Origin: an uncultured Kangiella sp.
GTDB lineage: Bacteria > Pseudomonadota > Gammaproteobacteria > Enterobacterales > DSM-103792
DNA: 5,919 nucleotides
NCBI GenBank assembly: GCA_946481205.1
Contig: CAMLNB010000222.1
Location: 1-5,919, forward strand
Reading direction: 5' to 3'
In this document: piece by piece, positions 1-5,919 of the stretch
How positions within the stretch are numbered: the stretch's first letter is position 1
How the letters are laid out: the number at the start of each line of letters is the position of its first letter
Made by a program: the position numbers and the translations under genes
Notes under the pieces: generated by a model
The model's database searches: none
The model's input: the letters and a program-made list of their open reading frames with translations, nothing else
Told to the model about the DNA's origin: nothing

Positions 1-1976
<1,976 letters not shown>

Positions 1977-2016
1977 CTCACGTCCTCACTCGACGAAAAC
2001 CACCGACAATCGGTAC

Positions 2017-2096
2017 TTGATACGGTCCTACCGACTATCCCCGTGCTGCGCCAACCCTGAGTCGTTAATCGACTGCCAGACCCAAGGCCGTATCAA
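2017..2096 (-). other. Long-range inverted repeat in rplL-rpoB spacer, possible RNase III site
   Basis: Read on the minus strand, TTGATACGG (2088-2096) is perfectly complementary to CCGTATCAA (2017-2025). After a bulged base the pairing can continue with CC/GG and T-A. The 62-nt interior contains a second perfect hairpin, AGTCG-ATTAA-CGACT (2060-2074). In E. coli the rplL-rpoB transcript is processed by RNase III in this same spacer; assigning that role here is inference from position and shape only. Confidence 0.45.
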
Positions 2097-2156
2097 AACG
2101 CGAGCTGCTCAATTCGCTGGAAAACCTGGTACGAAACGCAAGTTCTCGCAAGCGGC

Positions 2157-2185
2157 AAAAGGCCGGTGGCTTTCTGCCACCAGCC
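2157..2185 (-). terminator. Intrinsic terminator-like attenuator between rplL and rpoB
   Basis: On the minus strand the arms GGCTGGTGGC (2176-2185) and GCCACCGGCC (2161-2170) pair over 10 bp with one G-U, enclose the 5-nt loop AGAAA, and are followed directly by TTTT (2157-2160). It begins 42 nt after the rplL stop and lies 180 nt ahead of rpoB. E. coli has a partially efficient terminator at the corresponding place that lets only a fraction of transcripts reach rpoBC. The short T-run (4, then C) fits partial rather than complete termination. No other candidate promoter for rpoB was seen downstream of it, so read-through is expected. Confidence 0.78.
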
Positions 2186-2227
2186 CTTGCACAGCGACTG
2201 GAAAATCCCAGACGCCCAAGTGAAGCC

Positions 2228-2593
2228 TTACTTGACTTCGACCTTGGCGCCGGCTTCTTCCAGCTTCTTCTTCATGCCTTCGGCATCGGCCTTCGACACG
2301 CCTTCCTTCACAACGCCAACGGCCTCGACCAGGTCCTTGGCTTCTTTCAGACCCAGACCAGTCAGTTCGCGAACGACTTTGATGACGTTCACTTTGTTGG
2401 CGCCGATGTCGGCCAGCTTGACGGTAAATTCGGTCTGCTCTTCAACAGCAGCAGCAGCTGCCGGGCCAGCGGCCACAACAGCGGCAGCAGCCGACACACC
2501 GAACTTCTCTTCGATCGCCTTGACCAGCTCGACCACTTCGCTGACGCTCATCGCGGCGACGGCGTTAACGATATCGTCTTTCGACAGAGCCAT
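2228..2593 (-). CDS. rplL: 50S ribosomal protein L7/L12
   Basis: Stalk protein of the large ribosomal subunit. Dimers bind the C-terminal helix of L10 and recruit translational GTPases (EF-Tu, EF-G, IF2, RF3). The 121 residues match the family length. Residues 1-33 form the dimerisation domain ([31 protein letters not shown], read in two parts), 34-52 an alanine-rich flexible hinge ([15 protein letters not shown]), and 53-121 the globular GTPase-contacting domain with the signature [12 protein letters not shown] at 79-90. ATG at 2591-2593 follows an AGGAG with an 8-nt spacer. It lies 42 nt downstream of rplJ and is expected to be translated in excess of it, because four or six copies bind each L10; its own strong Shine-Dalgarno is consistent with that. 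A partial terminator follows the gene. Confidence 0.98.
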   Translation of the reverse strand: MALSKDDIVNAVAAMSVSEVVELVKAIEEKFGVSAAAAVVAAGPAAAAAVEEQTEFTVKLADIGANKVNVIKVVRELTGLGLKEAKDLVEAVGVVKEGVSKADAEGMKKKLEEAGAKVEVK

Positions 2594-2635
2594 TGCTCAT
2601 TCTCCTGAAAACAATACTTAAAAGGATGATACGGG

Positions 2636-3130
2636 TTACGCTGCCTGCTTCTGGTCGGCAACCGCTTGAATGACCCGAGCGAACTTGGTCGGGATTTCGA
2701 GCAGGGTGCGGGCCAGCAGCGCGTAGGCTTCGTCTTTGGTCGGCAGGCTGGCGAGGAAATCCAGCTGCTTGCCTTCCATCAACTTGCCTTCGAAAGCCAG
2801 TGCGGTGACCTTGAATTTGTCATTGCCCTTGCCAACTTCCTTGAGCACGCGCGCGGCCGAAGCCGGTTCGTTCAAGGAGAAAGCGCAAATGACCGGGCCA
2901 ACCAACGCCGGTTGCAGGCAGGCGAACTCGGTGCCTTCCACTGCGCGACGCGCCAGCGTGTTACGAACGACACGAATGTAGACGTTCTGCTGACGGGCTT
3001 TCACGCGCAGCGAGGTCAGTTCGGCGACCGTGAGACCACGGTACTCGGCCAACACTGCCGATGTTGCCTTCGCCGCAATGGCGCTGACTTCATCAACAAT
3101 GGCCTTTTTGCCTTCGAGACCAAGTGCCAC
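2636..3130 (-). CDS. rplJ: 50S ribosomal protein L10
   Basis: L10 anchors the L7/L12 dimers to 23S rRNA at the base of the stalk and, as the L10-L12 complex, represses translation of its own mRNA. The gene is 164 codons, against 165 in E. coli. I place the start at GTG 3128-3130, giving (M)ALGLEGKKAIVDEV, which aligns with E. coli MALNLQDKQAIVAEV. It is preceded by GGAGGTGA with a 5-nt gap. The frame is open further upstream, but that stretch is untranslated leader. Conserved blocks are RVVRNTLARRAVEGT (residues 53-67) in the RNA-binding domain and LASLPTKDEA (126-135) before the C-terminal helix that carries L7/L12. It is co-transcribed with rplL. Regulation is probably by the structured leader immediately upstream. 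Confidence 0.97.
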   Translation of the reverse strand: MALGLEGKKAIVDEVSAIAAKATSAVLAEYRGLTVAELTSLRVKARQQNVYIRVVRNTLARRAVEGTEFACLQPALVGPVICAFSLNEPASAARVLKEVGKGNDKFKVTALAFEGKLMEGKQLDFLASLPTKDEAYALLARTLLEIPTKFARVIQAVADQKQAA

Positions 3131-3135
3131 TTGAT

Positions 3136-3143
3136 TCACCTCC
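3136..3143 (-). promoter_or_regulatory. Ribosome-binding site that fixes the rplJ GTG start
   Basis: The minus strand reads GGAGGTGA, complementary to eight bases of the 16S rRNA 3' end, 5 nt before GTG 3128-3130. No in-frame ATG has comparable spacing, so this site decides the start. It abuts the base of a hairpin (3144-3175), which makes its accessibility a plausible control point. Confidence 0.9.
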
Positions 3144-3175
3144 ACATGTTCCGCCTTGCAGCGGAACTGCCATGT
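3144..3175 (-). other. Hairpin abutting the rplJ Shine-Dalgarno
   Basis: GTTCCGC (3161-3167) pairs perfectly with GCGGAAC (3148-3154) around a 6-nt loop. After a 4-nt bulge the stem continues as ACAT/ATGT (3172-3175 with 3144-3147), so its 3' base touches the GGAGGTGA at 3143. It is the last element of the L10 leader and could place the ribosome-binding site at a helix junction. Confidence 0.65.
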
Positions 3176-3300
3176 TTGAGCTCTCCAACGGAGAACCCTC
3201 CCACGGTGGACCCTCTCAGAGAATGAGTCGGGATCACCGTCTGCGCAGGGTGGCGGTTTAAGTTGTCGCCAACAGCTCGACAGCCCCTGCGGTCTTTGAC

Positions 3301-3348
3301 GGTTGCCGTATCCGGTATCGCGCTTGCGCACAATGCCGGACGGCAACC
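3301..3348 (-). other. Stem-loop upstream of the L10 leader core
   Basis: Perfect 9-bp pairing of GGTTGCCGT (3340-3348) with ACGGCAACC (3301-3309) on the transcript. A 2-nt bulge then leads to four more pairs, CCGG/CCGG (3336-3339 with 3312-3315). It ends just before the GTCAAAGACCGCAGG start of the leader core. There is no T-run, so it is not a terminator. Function unknown; it may be part of the leader or an mRNA-processing element. Confidence 0.55.
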
Positions 3349-3355
3349 CAAAGAA

Positions 3356-3378
3356 CGTTCGGCTGCGCGAACGCAGCC
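3356..3378 (-). other. Two mutually exclusive hairpins after rplA
   Basis: On the transcript GGCTGCG-TTCG-CGCAGCC (3361-3378) forms a perfect 7-bp stem with a UUCG loop. The same strand can instead form CGTTCG-CGCAGC-CGAACG (3356-3373), a perfect 6-bp stem. They share 3361-3373, so only one can form at a time. The element sits 46 nt after the rplA stop and has no T-tract, so termination is unlikely. Confidence 0.5.
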
Positions 3379-3424
3379 GCCAATTTGTTTCTACGTAAAA
3401 CGGCTTTCAGCTGAACGCTGGCGA

Positions 3425-4126
3425 TTACTCGCCGATGTTCAGGCTGCCCGCATCGACCTGGACGCCAGGGCCCATGGTGGTCGACAGGGAAATTTTCTTC
3501 ATGTACTGACCCTTGGCGGTCGCCGGCTTGGCGCGACGCAGAGCAGTCAGCAGCGCTTCGAGGTTCTCGCGCAGCGCGTTCACTTCAAAGCTCGACTTGC
3601 CGATGGTGGCGTGAATGATACCGGCCTTGTCGGTACGGTACTGGACCTGACCGGCTTTGGCGTTCTTCACGGCCTGGGCGACATCAGCAGTCACGGTGCC
3701 AACTTTCGGGTTTGGCATCAAACCACGTGGACCGAGGATCTGGCCGAGGGTACCGACCACACGCATCGCATCCGGGGAGGCGATAACGAGATCGAAATCC
3801 ATCTTGCCGGATTTGATCTCGGCTGCCAGATCGTCCATACCAATGATGTCAGCACCGGCCGCTTTCGCAGCTTCGGCGTTGGCGCCTTGGGTGAACACGG
3901 CAACGCGAACGGTTTTGCCGGTGCCGTTCGGCAACACGGTGGCACCGCGAACAACTTGATCCGATTTACGCGGATCGACACCGAGGTTGACAGCAACGTC
4001 AACGCTCTCGACGAATTTCACTTTGCTGACGCTTTTCAGCAGGGTCAGCGCTTCATCCGCCGCATAGACTTTGCTGCGATCAACGGCAGCTTTGATTGCC
4101 TTGGCGCGTTTGGTGAGCTTGGCCAT
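3425..4126 (-). CDS. rplA: 50S ribosomal protein L1
   Basis: L1 forms the mobile L1 stalk at the E site of the 50S subunit, assisting release of deacylated tRNA, and is the feedback repressor of the rplK-rplA mRNA. The 233 residues compare with 234 in E. coli. It begins [19 protein letters not shown]. Domain II holds the conserved [15 protein letters not shown] (131-145), and the C-terminal part of domain I has the RNA-binding TTMGPGV (216-222). Start ATG 4124-4126 is preceded by GGAGGG located within the last codons of rplK, and the two genes are only 4 nt apart, so translation is probably coupled. After the stop comes a 294-nt structured leader for rplJ. No truncation or odd residues were seen. 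Confidence 0.98.
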   Translation of the reverse strand: MAKLTKRAKAIKAAVDRSKVYAADEALTLLKSVSKVKFVESVDVAVNLGVDPRKSDQVVRGATVLPNGTGKTVRVAVFTQGANAEAAKAAGADIIGMDDLAAEIKSGKMDFDLVIASPDAMRVVGTLGQILGPRGLMPNPKVGTVTADVAQAVKNAKAGQVQYRTDKAGIIHATIGKSSFEVNALRENLEALLTALRRAKPATAKGQYMKKISLSTTMGPGVQVDAGSLNIGE

Positions 4127-4130
4127 CAGA

Positions 4131-4559
4131 TTAACCCTCCACTTCGACGCCCATCGAACGGGCAGTGCCGGCGATGGTGCGAACAGCCGCTTCGAGATCA
4201 GCAGCGGTCAAATCCGGCTGCTTGGTCTTGGCGATTTCTTCCAGCTTGGCGCGCGAGATCTTGCCGACTTTCTGGGTGTTCGGACGCGGCGAACCGCTTT
4301 CCAGACCCAGAGTCTTCTTGATCAGCACCGATGCCGGCGGCGTCTTGGTGATGAAGGTGAAGCTGCGATCGCTGTACACGGTGATAACGACCGGCAGCGG
4401 CAGTCCTTTCTCGACCTTGTCGGTCTGAGCGTTGAACTGCTTGCAGAATTCCATGATGTTGACGCCCTGCTGACCGAGCGCTGGGCCGATCGGCGGACTT
4501 GGGTTGGCCATACCGGCCTTAACTTGCAGCTTGACGTAAGCTTGTACTTTCTTTGCCAT
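4131..4559 (-). CDS. rplK: 50S ribosomal protein L11
   Basis: L11 binds the GTPase-associated region of 23S rRNA at the stalk base and is needed for RelA activation by uncharged tRNA. The 142 residues equal the E. coli length. The N-terminal domain carries [20 protein letters not shown] (15-34), with the prolines at 22, 23 and 26 that line the thiostrepton-binding cleft. The C-terminal rRNA-binding domain ends with the family signature GTARSMGV (131-138). ATG 4557-4559 follows GAGGA about 8 nt upstream. It heads the rplK-rplA pair, and its 124-nt leader carries structures expected to bind L1. The 3' end encodes the rplA ribosome-binding site. Confidence 0.98.
   Translation of the reverse strand: MAKKVQAYVKLQVKAGMANPSPPIGPALGQQGVNIMEFCKQFNAQTDKVEKGLPLPVVITVYSDRSFTFITKTPPASVLIKKTLGLESGSPRPNTQKVGKISRAKLEEIAKTKQPDLTAADLEAAVRTIAGTARSMGVEVEG
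4135..4140 (-). promoter_or_regulatory. rplA ribosome-binding site inside the rplK 3' end
   Basis: The minus strand reads GGAGGG across the last two sense codons of rplK, then the TAA stop (4131-4133), TCTG and the rplA ATG. The gap to the start is 8 nt. This arrangement lets ribosomes finishing L11 reinitiate on L1 and explains how one upstream operator can control both. Confidence 0.85.
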
Positions 4560-4659
4560 GAGTGAAAATCCTCATTGGGTTCGAACGCGCCCACCGATAC
4601 AACACTCATGTGTCATACGGGGAGGCTCCCCTTTCGACATCGGGTTGTCAGACAACCCG
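4560..4659 (-). promoter_or_regulatory. rplK leader with probable L1-binding (autoregulatory) site
   Basis: Transcript-strand elements in order: a perfect 8-bp hairpin CGGGTTGT-CTG-ACAACCCG (4641-4659); GGGGA-GCC-TCCCC (4619-4631); then GTATGACAC/GTGTTGTAT (4610-4618 with 4597-4605), nine pairs including three G-U wobbles around an ATGA loop; then ACCCAATGAGGA holding the rplK ribosome-binding site. E. coli L1 represses rplKA by binding the rplK leader, and I recall a similar GGGGAGCCTC ... ACCCAAT-GAGGA arrangement there. None of the hairpins has a T-run. The site is supported by position and resemblance, not by an alignment; which pairs form the L1 target is inferred. Confidence 0.55.
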
Positions 4660-4683
4660 GCGTCAGGTCAACCGCCTACGCGA

Positions 4684-5217
4684 TTAACCCTTCTCGACTT
4701 GACCAAAGTCCAGTTCCACCGGAGTGGAACGGCCGAAGATCAATACCGAAACTTTCAGGCGGTTCTTTTCGTAATCGACCGCCTCGACCACACCGTTGAA
4801 ATCCGCGAACGGACCATCGGTGACACGAACCATTTCGCCTGGCTCGAACAACACTTTCGGCCGCGGCTTTTCCGAACCTTCCTCGACGCGGTGCAAAATC
4901 GCATCGGCTTCTTTGTCGGAAATCGGTGCCGGCTTTTCCGGCGTACCGCCGATGAAACCGAGCACGCGCGGCGTTTCCTTTACCAGGTGCCAGCTCTCTT
5001 CATTGAGATCCATCTGCACCAGGACATAACCCGGGAAAAACTTGCGTTCGCTTTTGCGTTTGCTGCCACCGCGAAGCTCAACCACTTCTTCGGTCGGCAC
5101 CAAGACCTTACCGAACAGGTGCTGGAGGTTATGCAACTGAATGCGCTCTTCCAGACCTTTTTTCACCCGGTTTTCAAAACCGGAATAGGCTTGCACCACA
5201 TACCACCGCATCGCCAT
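4684..5217 (-). CDS. nusG: Transcription termination/antitermination factor NusG
   Basis: NusG binds the beta' clamp helices of RNA polymerase, suppresses pausing, and through its KOW domain contacts Rho or ribosomal protein S10 to link transcription with termination or translation. The 177 residues compare with 181 in E. coli; the difference is a shorter N-terminus ([15 protein letters not shown] against MSEAPKKRWYVVQAFSGFE). The NGN domain spans about 3-115, with [12 protein letters not shown] (40-51), [15 protein letters not shown] (55-69) and RVLGFIGG. The KOW domain spans about 122-177, with [22 protein letters not shown] 5215-5217 is chosen because AGGAG precedes it by 7 nt; a second in-frame ATG at 5209-5211 is possible but less well placed. 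It lies 12 nt after secE, a conserved pairing. Confidence 0.97.
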   Translation of the reverse strand: MAMRWYVVQAYSGFENRVKKGLEERIQLHNLQHLFGKVLVPTEEVVELRGGSKRKSERKFFPGYVLVQMDLNEESWHLVKETPRVLGFIGGTPEKPAPISDKEADAILHRVEEGSEKPRPKVLFEPGEMVRVTDGPFADFNGVVEAVDYEKNRLKVSVLIFGRSTPVELDFGQVEKG

Positions 5218-5229
5218 GGTTGTTCTCCT

Positions 5230-5598
5230 TTAGGCGATGATGAAGCCAAGTAGCCAAACCAACAGTGCATCAACGCCCCACAAGAACAGCGCGATGATGA
5301 CCACGAATACCGCCACGATCAGCGTGGTTTGCAAAGTCTCTTGCCGCGTCGGCCAGACCACCTTGCGAATTTCGGTGCGCGCCTCTTTGGCAAATTCCAG
5401 CGCGTCACGGCCTTTCTGCGTTTGCAGGGCAATGAACGCCGCCAGCGCCAGCGCCACAATGACGGCGGCTGCGCGGTAGTACCACGCTTGCTCGACAAAA
5501 TACTGGTTGCCGATCACCGCGAGGGCAACCAGGCCTGCCACCAGAATCCACTTCAGGGAATCCAGGCGGGCCGGAGTCTGTTCAACGTTGGTCGTCAT
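5230..5598 (-). CDS. secE: Preprotein translocase subunit SecE
   Basis: SecE clamps the two halves of SecY in the inner-membrane SecYEG channel. The 122 residues compare with 127 in E. coli and show the three-helix proteobacterial form: TM1 about 16-33 (WILVAGLVALAVIG), TM2 about 42-58 (RAAAVIVALALAAFIAL), and TM3 about 93-121 (IVAVFVVIIALFLWGVDALLVWLLGFII). Before TM3 lies the conserved amphipathic segment EARTEIRKVVWPTRQET (72-88), the family hallmark. ATG 5596-5598 is chosen because homologous proteins start with a short hydrophilic tail and because the frame upstream runs into the tRNA gene. The start is unusual: an AGGA lies only 1 nt before the ATG, so the ribosome-binding site is weak or unconventional. 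The stop codon overlaps the nusG Shine-Dalgarno (TAAAGGAG). Confidence 0.95.
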   Translation of the reverse strand: MTTNVEQTPARLDSLKWILVAGLVALAVIGNQYFVEQAWYYRAAAVIVALALAAFIALQTQKGRDALEFAKEARTEIRKVVWPTRQETLQTTLIVAVFVVIIALFLWGVDALLVWLLGFIIA

Positions 5599-5612
5599 GT
5601 CCTGTCGTCTCG

Positions 5613-5641
5613 TGCCCGCAGGCAAAACGCCCAGGCGGGCA
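5613..5641 (-). other. Stem-loop in the tRNA-Trp to secE spacer
   Basis: TGCCCGC (5635-5641) pairs perfectly with GCGGGCA (5613-5619). Inside, GGC/GCC can close a GTTTT loop across a small internal loop. It ends 14 nt before the secE ATG, where no well-spaced Shine-Dalgarno is seen. It may stabilise the 5' end of the secE-nusG mRNA after the tRNA is cut away, or influence initiation; both are inference. Confidence 0.5.
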
Positions 5642-5670
5642 GTAATCTGCGCACCCGGGCGGAAAAAATT

Positions 5671-5746
5671 TGGCGGGCCAGGAGGGACTCGAACCCCCAA
5701 CACCCGGTTTTGGAGACCGGTGCTCTACCAATTGAACTACTGACCC
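5671..5746 (-). tRNA. tRNA-Trp (anticodon CCA)
   Basis: A 76-nt tRNA with all arms visible on the minus strand. The acceptor GGGTCAG pairs with CTGGCCC (one U-G). The D-arm is GTTC...GAGC. The anticodon stem CCGGT/ACCGG holds the 7-nt loop CTCCAAA with anticodon CCA, which reads UGG. The variable loop is GTGTT and the T-arm GGGGG-TTCGAGT-CCCTC. The 3' CCA is encoded. The D-arm through variable loop is nearly identical to E. coli tRNA-Trp as I recall it. A tRNA-Trp between tuf and secE is a common proteobacterial arrangement. It is followed after two bases by TTTTTT, a likely entry point for RNase E-type trimming that would separate it from the secE message. Confidence 0.97.
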
Positions 5747-5760
5747 GTACATCATGAAAC

Positions 5761-5796
5761 GGTGGCGGTTATCGCTTGCTGCCGTTTCGCCATCAA
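5761..5796 (-). promoter_or_regulatory. Candidate sigma-70 promoter for tRNA-Trp-secE-nusG
   Basis: The minus strand has TTGATG (5791-5796, four of six matches to TTGACA), exactly 17 bp, then GATAAC (5768-5773, four of six matches to TATAAT), followed by CGCCACC (5761-5767). Transcription would begin near 5760, about 14 nt before the tRNA 5' end. The GC-rich stretch after the -10 resembles the GCGCC-type discriminator of E. coli stable-RNA promoters that are repressed by ppGpp. Position and spacing are good; the hexamers are moderate. Confidence 0.6.
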
Positions 5797-5799
5797 GCG

Positions 5800-5815
5800 G
5801 CTTCCCGGAGGAAGC
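5800..5815 (-). other. Second stem-loop in the tuf to tRNA-Trp spacer
   Basis: GCTTCC-TCCG-GGAAGC on the minus strand, a perfect 6-bp stem with a 4-nt loop, directly adjoining the larger stem-loop at 5816-5842 and ending four bases before the candidate -35 element. There is no T-run. Confidence 0.5.
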
Positions 5816-5842
5816 ACGGCGGGAGTGAGTAGCTCCCGCCGT
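5816..5842 (-). terminator. Strong stem-loop after tuf, possible terminator or mRNA 3'-end barrier
   Basis: A perfect 10-bp GC-rich stem, ACGGCGGGAG/CTCCCGCCGT, with a 7-nt loop, beginning 23 nt after the tuf stop. On the transcript strand it is followed by GCTTCC rather than a T-run, so classical intrinsic termination is doubtful. It could instead protect the tuf mRNA 3' end from exonucleases, or work with the adjoining hairpin as a weak terminator. Because a candidate promoter follows, tuf and tRNA-Trp may be partly separate transcription units. Confidence 0.45.
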
Positions 5843-5865
5843 TTACTACAGATACTGCTTGCAAA

Positions 5866-5919
5866 TTACTCGATGACCTTGGCCACAACGCCGGCGCCAA
5901 CGGTACGGCCACCTTCGCG
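5866..5919 (-). CDS. tuf: Elongation factor Tu, C-terminal end (cut by window edge)
   Basis: Only the last 17 codons and TAA are present, reading REGGRTVGAGVVAKVIE. This is the near-invariant end of EF-Tu domain 3 (E. coli ends REGGRTVGAGVVAKVLG). EF-Tu-GTP delivers aminoacyl-tRNA to the ribosome. Its place upstream of tRNA-Trp and secE matches the tufB copy of proteobacteria that carry two tuf genes, but one end of one gene cannot show how many copies this genome has. The start and the GTP-binding domain lie outside the window. Confidence 0.95.
   Translation of the reverse strand, partial: REGGRTVGAGVVAKVIE

Larger units (their letters stand above)
3131..3300 (-). promoter_or_regulatory. 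L10 leader (autoregulatory mRNA structure)
   Basis: The 5' untranslated region of rplJ, where L10-(L12)4 is expected to bind and repress translation. In minus-strand order it contains: a perfect 7-bp stem CGCAGGG/CCCTGCG (3285-3291 with 3244-3250); inside it a hairpin GTTG-GCGA-CAAC capped by a GNRA-type loop (3262-3273) and the CTTAAACC element; a hairpin closed by ACGGTG/CACCGT (3203-3240) with inner CCC/GGG and CTCA/TGAG pairs; TCTCC-GTT-GGAGA (3182-3194); and a 7-bp hairpin beside the ribosome-binding site (3144-3175). The order GACCGCAGG, CTTAAACC, CCTGCGCAGACGGTG resembles the E. coli rplJ leader as I recall it. The pairings are read directly; the ligand is assigned from position and resemblance. 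Confidence 0.8.

Noticed and set aside
2445..2500. GCTGCTGCT-type repeats in rplL
   Set aside because: These encode the alanine-rich hinge normal for L7/L12 and are not an independent repeat element.
3131..3346. N-terminal extension of rplJ to an upstream ATG (236 residues)
   Set aside because: The added 72 residues have no L10 counterpart and would translate the L10 leader. The GTG with GGAGGTGA gives a normal-length protein aligned from residue 1.
3406..3415. TTCAGCTGAA perfect palindrome after rplA
   Set aside because: It is ten bases with no loop, isolated and not tied to any promoter, so it is within chance expectation for the window.
3300..3424. A sigma-70 promoter for rplJ in the rplA-rplJ spacer
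   Set aside because: E. coli has one here, but the candidates (for example TTCAGC-17-AGAAAC) match the consensus too poorly to report.
3263..4321. Open frame of 352 codons on the plus strand
   Set aside because: It is antisense to rplA and part of rplK, and also covers the structured rplA-rplJ spacer. It reads as a shadow of well-conserved genes.
4645..4673. TTGACC (4668-4673) as the -35 of a promoter for rplK
   Set aside because: The hexamer 17 bp downstream is ACAACC, which hardly matches a -10 element and falls inside the 8-bp hairpin.
5663..5668. TTTTTT after tRNA-Trp as an intrinsic terminator
   Set aside because: No hairpin ends directly upstream: the T-arm stem is separated from it by the acceptor strand and CCA, so termination is unlikely and the tract more probably serves 3' processing.
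5599..5703. N-terminal extension of secE into the tRNA gene
   Set aside because: The extra 35 residues would be encoded by tRNA-Trp sequence and are unlike any SecE N-terminus.

Overview
The window is a core housekeeping locus of a proteobacterium, most likely a gammaproteobacterium outside the Enterobacterales. All genes lie on the minus strand. Read in transcription order, from high to low coordinates, they are tuf (last 17 codons), tRNA-Trp, secE, nusG, rplK, rplA, rplJ, rplL and rpoB (first 658 codons). This is the conserved bacterial tuf-secE-nusG-L11-L1-L10-L7/L12-beta cluster. The proteins resemble their Escherichia coli counterparts closely along their full lengths. DNA composition is moderately GC-rich. 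I see no mobile element, CRISPR array, foreign-looking gene or undescribed multi-gene system.

Region by region: 5866-5919 is the tuf 3' end. The 119-bp gap after it holds two adjacent stem-loops and then a candidate sigma-70 promoter with a GC-rich, stringent-type discriminator just ahead of tRNA-Trp (5671-5746). secE (5230-5598) and nusG (4684-5217) follow, with the nusG ribosome-binding site overlapping the secE stop. The 124-bp nusG-rplK gap holds several hairpins and a GGGGAGCC element that resembles the L1 autoregulatory site. rplK and rplA are 4 bp apart, with the rplA ribosome-binding site inside the rplK 3' end. The 294-bp rplA-rplJ gap is packed with secondary structure, including a recognisable L10 leader. 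rplJ starts at a GTG behind a near-perfect Shine-Dalgarno. The 251-bp rplL-rpoB gap contains a strong intrinsic-terminator-like attenuator and a long-range inverted repeat that could be an RNase III site.

The genes supply ribosomal stalk and L1-stalk proteins (L11, L1, L10, L7/L12), the RNA polymerase beta subunit, an elongation and antitermination factor (NusG), the essential Sec translocon subunit SecE, a tRNA and EF-Tu. The non-coding gaps are where the regulation sits: L1 feedback on rplKA, L10-L12 feedback on rplJL, and partial termination that sets the ribosomal protein to polymerase ratio. Long open frames on the plus strand are antisense shadows and are not annotated. Every RNA structure described was found by reading complementarity by eye, with no energy calculation.
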